A stretch of 64,000 bases of DNA from Nocardia beijingensis NBRC 16342 (GTDB lineage: Bacteria > Actinomycetota > Actinomycetes > Mycobacteriales > Mycobacteriaceae): NCBI RefSeq assembly GCF_001612785.1, contig NZ_BDBC01000020.1:1-64000 (forward strand), given 5' to 3'. Both the position numbers and the translations under genes were made by a program. Position 1 is the first letter of the stretch. Each line of letters opens with the position of its first letter. Below the pieces are notes generated by a model. It had not been told where the DNA came from. It made no database searches and worked only from the letters and a program-made list of their open reading frames with translations. Shown piece by piece: positions 60,436-64,000 of this stretch.

Positions 60436-60461
60436 CGCCGAGCGCCTGCCTCCGGGCATCG
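60419..60461. terminator. Bidirectional terminator SPFH-GDH
   Basis: A perfect 13-bp stem (60419-60431, 60449-60461) with a 17-nt loop; the left arm is inside the last codons of the SPFH gene and the right arm lies 10 nt beyond the GDH stop. Confidence 0.8.
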
Positions 60462-60470
60462 TGGGGAAGA

Positions 60471-63400
60471 TCAGCCCGCGACCGCCGGCGCGACGGTCGA
60501 CTCACCGCCGCTGACCATGCCGCGCACCTGCCGCGCCGCCACCGAGAGCGCCGCGAGATCGTGCGACTCGGCGGCGAAGATCTGCGCCAGCGAGGCGCCC
60601 GCGCGGGCCAGCCGCGACCGGTTGGTCGACTCCCAGTACGCGATCTTCTCCTCGGTGCTGTCCTGCGGTTCGGTCGCGGTCAGCACGTCGCGGGTCAGCG
60701 ACCGCAGCGAATCGTAGAGATCCTCGCGGACCGCCAGCCGGGCCAGCGCCCGCCAGCGCCCGCCGCGTTCCAGCTTGCCCACCGCGGTCACCAGCCGTTC
60801 GATCTGGAAGTGCTCGTTGAGCGCGTAGTACAGCTCGGCGACCTCCGCGGGATCGCGATCGGAGATGTCGGCCAGGTCGATCACGTCCAGCAGCGGGAAG
60901 CGGTGGATCAGGCCGAACGCCTCCTCGGTCAGTTCGCGCGGCGCGCCGCGCGTGATCGAGCGCCGCGAACGCTCGGCGAGGTCGTCGCTGAGGTAACCGG
61001 TCAGCCACCCGGGCACCCGGCCGGAGAGGGCGCGCACGCCGTCGCGGTACCTGGCGATGTCCGCGCCGATCGCGATCGGCTGCGGGCGGTTGGACAGCAG
61101 CCAGCGCGCGGCCCGGTCCAAGGTGCGCTTGGTCTCCAGCTCCAGTTCGTTGCGCGCGGCCGTGGACATCGGCGTCTGCCTGATCCGCTCCCACAGCTCG
61201 TGCAGATCGAAGATCTCCACCGCCGCCTTGTACGCGCGCACCGCGTCGTCGGTGGTCGCACCGGCTTCTTCGGCGAGCCGGAAAGCGTAGGTGATGCCGC
61301 CGTAGTCCACCATCTCGTTGACCACGACGGTGGCGACGATCTCGCGCCGCAGCGGGTGCCTGCCGATCGCCGCGGCGAACCGCTCCCGCAGGGGCGCGGG
61401 GAAGTAGGCGGGCAGCACCGACGCGAACGCCGCGCTGTCGAGCAGGTCGCCCGCCAGCAGGTCCGCCTTGAGCGAGAGCTTGACGTGCGCCATCAGATTC
61501 GCCAGCTCGGGCGAGGTGAGCCCGGTCCCGTCCGCGGCGCGGCGGGCCAGTTCCGCGTCGGTGGGCAGCGCCTCCAGTTCGCGATCGAGACCGCGGCGCT
61601 GCTCCAGGTCGTTGATCAGCCTGGCGTGCACCCCGGACATGCCCGCAGCGTCGGCCCGCGACATGCCGAGCCGGAAGTTCTGCGAGATATTGTCGCGCAG
61701 CACGAGTTCGGAGACTTCATCGGTCATCGACGCCAGCAGCGGATTGCGCTCCTCGACGGCGAGTTCGCCGCTGGAGACGACGGCGTCGAGCAGGATCTTG
61801 ATGTTGACCTCGTGATCGGAGCAGTCCACACCCGCCGAGTTGTCGAGCGCGTCGGTGTTCATCCGCCCGCCGTTGCGGCTGAACTCGATGCGGCCCAGCG
61901 CCGTGGCGCCGAGGTTGCCGCCCTCGCCGATCACCTTGACCCGCAATTGATCCGCGTTCACGCGGACCGCGTCGTTGGACTTGTCGCCCACTTCGGCGTT
62001 GGTCTCCGTGCTCGCCTTGATGTAGGTGCCGATACCGCCGTTCCACAGCAGATCGACCGGAGCCAGCAGGATGGCCTTGATCATCTCCGGCGGCGAGAGC
62101 GTGGTGACGTTCGCGGGCAGGTCGAGCGCCGCGCGCACCTCCGGTGTCACCGGGATCGCCTTGGCGGAGCGATCGTAGACGCCGCCGCCGGGGCTGATCA
62201 GCGAGGTGTCGTAATCGGCCCACGACGACCTCGGCAACGCGAACATCCGCTGCCGCTCCCGATAGGAACGCGCCGCGTCGGGAATCGGGTCGAGGAAGAT
62301 GTGGCGGTGGTCGAAAGCGGCCACCAAGCGAATGTGCTCCGACAACAGCATCCCGTTGCCGAACACGTCGCCACTCATGTCACCGACACCGACGACCGTG
62401 AAGTCCTGGCTCTGGGTGTCGATCTCCATCTCACGGAAGTGACGCTTGACGCTCTCCCACGCACCCTTGGCGGTGATGCCCATCGCCTTGTGGTCATACC
62501 CCGCCGAACCACCGGAAGCGAACGCGTCACCCAACCAGAACCCGTAGCTCTTGGCCACGTCGTTGGCGATGTCGGAGAACGTCGCGGTGCCCTTGTCCGC
62601 CGCGACGACCAAGTAGGTGTCGTCGCCGTCCCGGCGCACCACCTGCGCGGGCGGGAGGACTTCGCCCGTCGCGCGATCGACGTTGTCGGTGATGTCGAGC
62701 AGGCCGGAGATGAACGTGCGGTAGCAGGCGACGCCTTCCGCGCCGAACGCCTGCCGGTCGGCGGCCGGGTCACCGGTGGGCGCGGGCGGCTGCTTCACCA
62801 CGAAACCGCCCTTGGCGCCGACCGGCACGATCACCGCGTTCTTCACCGCCTGCGCCTTGACCAGGCCGAGAATCTCGGTGCGGAAATCCTCGAGCCGGTC
62901 CGACCACCGCAGACCGCCGCGTGCGACGGACCCGAAGCGCAGGTGCACGCCTTCCACCCGCGGGGAGTAGACGAAGATCTCGAACTGCGGCTTCGGCTTC
63001 GGCAGTTCGGCGATCGCGTGCGGATTCAGCTTGACCGACAGATAGTCCAGCGCGGAACCGGCCGCGTCGCGCCGGTAGTAGTTGGTCCGCAGCGTCGCTT
63101 CGATCAGGCCGAACAGCGCGCGCAGGATGCGGTCGGTGTCCAGGCTGACCACCGCGTCGATCTCGGCCTGCACCCGCTCGGCGATCTCCGCGGCGCGGTC
63201 GGCCGCCTCCGTCCCGACGCCCTCCGGATCGAAGTACGCCGCGAACAAGTCGATGCACGAGCGCGCCGTCGCCGGATGGGTGAGCAGCACGCGGGTGATG
63301 TTGCCGAAGGTGTAGGCGAATCCGGCTTGCTGCAGATACTTCGCGTAGGCCCGCAGCAAGGCCACCTCACGCCAGTGCAGGCCGGCGCGCAGCACCAGTT

Positions 63401-64000
63401 CGTTGAGGCCGTCCACTTCGGCGCGGCCGAACCACATCGCGGTCACCGCGTCTGGAAAACGCCGCCGCACACTGGTTTCCGGCAGCGACGCGGCATCGAC
63501 GGCGTGCGCCAACTGCGCGGGCGGCTCCGCGGCGAGCGCTTCCCGCAGTGGCGCCGCGCTCACCCGCAGACCGAAATCGTAGATCCAGCGGTCCGGCCGG
63601 TCGGCCAGCACGACGCGATAGGGCCGCTCGTCGACCACTTCCACACCGAGGCTGTGCAGCACCGGCAGCACCCGGCTCAACGAGATGCCCTCGCCCGCGA
63701 CGTAGAGCGTGAATCGCCATTCCGGGGCGGCGGAATCGCCCTGGCGGTAGAAGTCGGTGTCGATCTCCCCGTCCGACAGCCGCTCGAGACGGCGCAGATC
63801 GCTGAGCGCGTGCGCAGGCTCGTGCTCCTGCTGGTAGCTGGTGGGGAAGGCCGCCGCGTAGTCGGTGGCCAGCGCCTGCGGCACGTCGGACGCGCCCGCG
63901 GCCTCGGCGACCAGCCGGTCGCCCCAGGTCCACGTCGTGGCCAGCAGCAGCTCCTGGATGCGCTCGCGATTGTCCTCGGAGATGTCGGCGGCGTCGGCGC
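60471..64000 (-). CDS. gdh: NAD-specific glutamate dehydrogenase, large type, truncated by window edge
   Basis: The frame is open to the window end, so about 1,176 C-terminal residues of a protein of roughly 1,600 are seen. Catalytic blocks include [20 protein letters not shown], the lysine-bearing [18 protein letters not shown] and the NAD-site [20 protein letters not shown], typical of the L_180 class (M. tuberculosis Rv2476c). It converts glutamate to 2-oxoglutarate and ammonia. PknG/GarA controls this enzyme in mycobacteria, so finding pknG 3 kb away is notable. Confidence 0.95.
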   Translation of the reverse strand, partial: ADAADISEDNRERIQELLLATTWTWGDRLVAEAAGASDVPQALATDYAAAFPTSYQQEHEPAHALSDLRRLERLSDGEIDTDFYRQGDSAAPEWRFTLYVAGEGISLSRVLPVLHSLGVEVVDERPYRVVLADRPDRWIYDFGLRVSAAPLREALAAEPPAQLAHAVDAASLPETSVRRRFPDAVTAMWFGRAEVDGLNELVLRAGLHWREVALLRAYAKYLQQAGFAYTFGNITRVLLTHPATARSCIDLFAAYFDPEGVGTEAADRAAEIAERVQAEIDAVVSLDTDRILRALFGLIEATLRTNYYRRDAAGSALDYLSVKLNPHAIAELPKPKPQFEIFVYSPRVEGVHLRFGSVARGGLRWSDRLEDFRTEILGLVKAQAVKNAVIVPVGAKGGFVVKQPPAPTGDPAADRQAFGAEGVACYRTFISGLLDITDNVDRATGEVLPPAQVVRRDGDDTYLVVAADKGTATFSDIANDVAKSYGFWLGDAFASGGSAGYDHKAMGITAKGAWESVKRHFREMEIDTQSQDFTVVGVGDMSGDVFGNGMLLSEHIRLVAAFDHRHIFLDPIPDAARSYRERQRMFALPRSSWADYDTSLISPGGGVYDRSAKAIPVTPEVRAALDLPANVTTLSPPEMIKAILLAPVDLLWNGGIGTYIKASTETNAEVGDKSNDAVRVNADQLRVKVIGEGGNLGATALGRIEFSRNGGRMNTDALDNSAGVDCSDHEVNIKILLDAVVSSGELAVEERNPLLASMTDEVSELVLRDNISQNFRLGMSRADAAGMSGVHARLINDLEQRRGLDRELEALPTDAELARRAADGTGLTSPELANLMAHVKLSLKADLLAGDLLDSAAFASVLPAYFPAPLRERFAAAIGRHPLRREIVATVVVNEMVDYGGITYAFRLAEEAGATTDDAVRAYKAAVEIFDLHELWERIRQTPMSTAARNELELETKRTLDRAARWLLSNRPQPIAIGADIARYRDGVRALSGRVPGWLTGYLSDDLAERSRRSITRGAPRELTEEAFGLIHRFPLLDVIDLADISDRDPAEVAELYYALNEHFQIERLVTAVGKLERGGRWRALARLAVREDLYDSLRSLTRDVLTATEPQDSTEEKIAYWESTNRSRLARAGASLAQIFAAESHDLAALSVAARQVRGMVSGGESTVAPAVAG

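Overview
The window reads as a chromosome segment of a high-GC, mycolic-acid-type actinobacterium, most likely Nocardia (genus is inferred). The reasons are the very GC-rich third codon positions and frequent GTG starts, together with mIHF, PknG, paired ClpP1/ClpP2, ESX-type genes and a KstR-type operator. The minus-strand block valS-folC-DUF4233-ndk-rne ... rplU-rpmA-obg-proB also matches the gene order of M. tuberculosis Rv2448c-Rv2439c. I found no rRNA, tRNA, CRISPR array, insertion sequence or phage gene.

Layout. 0-4 kb: the 3' part of an O-methyltransferase gene, a small secreted protein, and a compact ESX-type trio (EspG-like chaperone, small YxxxE protein, WXG protein with a proline-rich tail). 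4.3-17 kb: the conserved translation and RNA-decay block on the minus strand, split by hairpin terminators. 17-20 kb: a thioredoxin-reductase-like flavoprotein divergent from an XRE-cupin regulator, then a P-loop protein; a near-identical DNA motif precedes the regulator and the P-loop gene. 19.7-24.6 kb: diacylglycerol-kinase family protein, FAD oxidase, TetR and glpD, the Rv2252-Rv2249c neighbourhood, with a TetR-type operator in the divergent promoter. 24.6-31.9 kb: GNAT, TetR with a 20-bp palindrome, an FHA protein, fdhF and fdhD bridged by a 42-codon mini-ORF, a membrane protein and mIHF. 32-35.7 kb: a steroid-isomerase-like gene behind a KstR-type box, an AhpD-like protein, a membrane protein, a mini L7/L12-like protein and a STAS protein lacking the usual phosphoacceptor serine. 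35.8-41.4 kb: clpX, clpP2, clpP1, tig and an FKBP lipoprotein. 41.5-45.7 kb: phosphoketolase, TetR and a His-rich membrane protein. 45.7-60.4 kb (accessory): small secreted proteins, two tandem STAND-ATPase/LuxR giants, a DHFR-like reductase, MerR, a DUF1707 protein, PknG, an AnsP-like permease and an SPFH/zinc-ribbon protein. 60.5-64 kb: the C-terminal part of a giant NAD-glutamate dehydrogenase, running off the window.

How the parts work together. Much of the window is housekeeping: protein synthesis, RNA decay, protein folding and proteolysis (trigger factor, ClpXP1P2, FKBP), and nucleotide and folate metabolism. Nitrogen and carbon flux genes also cluster here (PknG, GDH, amino-acid permease, phosphoketolase, glpD). 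The most unusual signal is a family of 18-bp palindromes (8-2-8, TACCGYTA-NN-TARCGGYA-like) at 46139, 47048, 53674, 53695 and 59203, which suggests a shared regulator for scattered accessory genes. Other points of interest are the ESX mini-locus, the duplicated LuxR giants, the fdhF-fdhD mini-ORF, and the mini-L12 next to the STAS protein.
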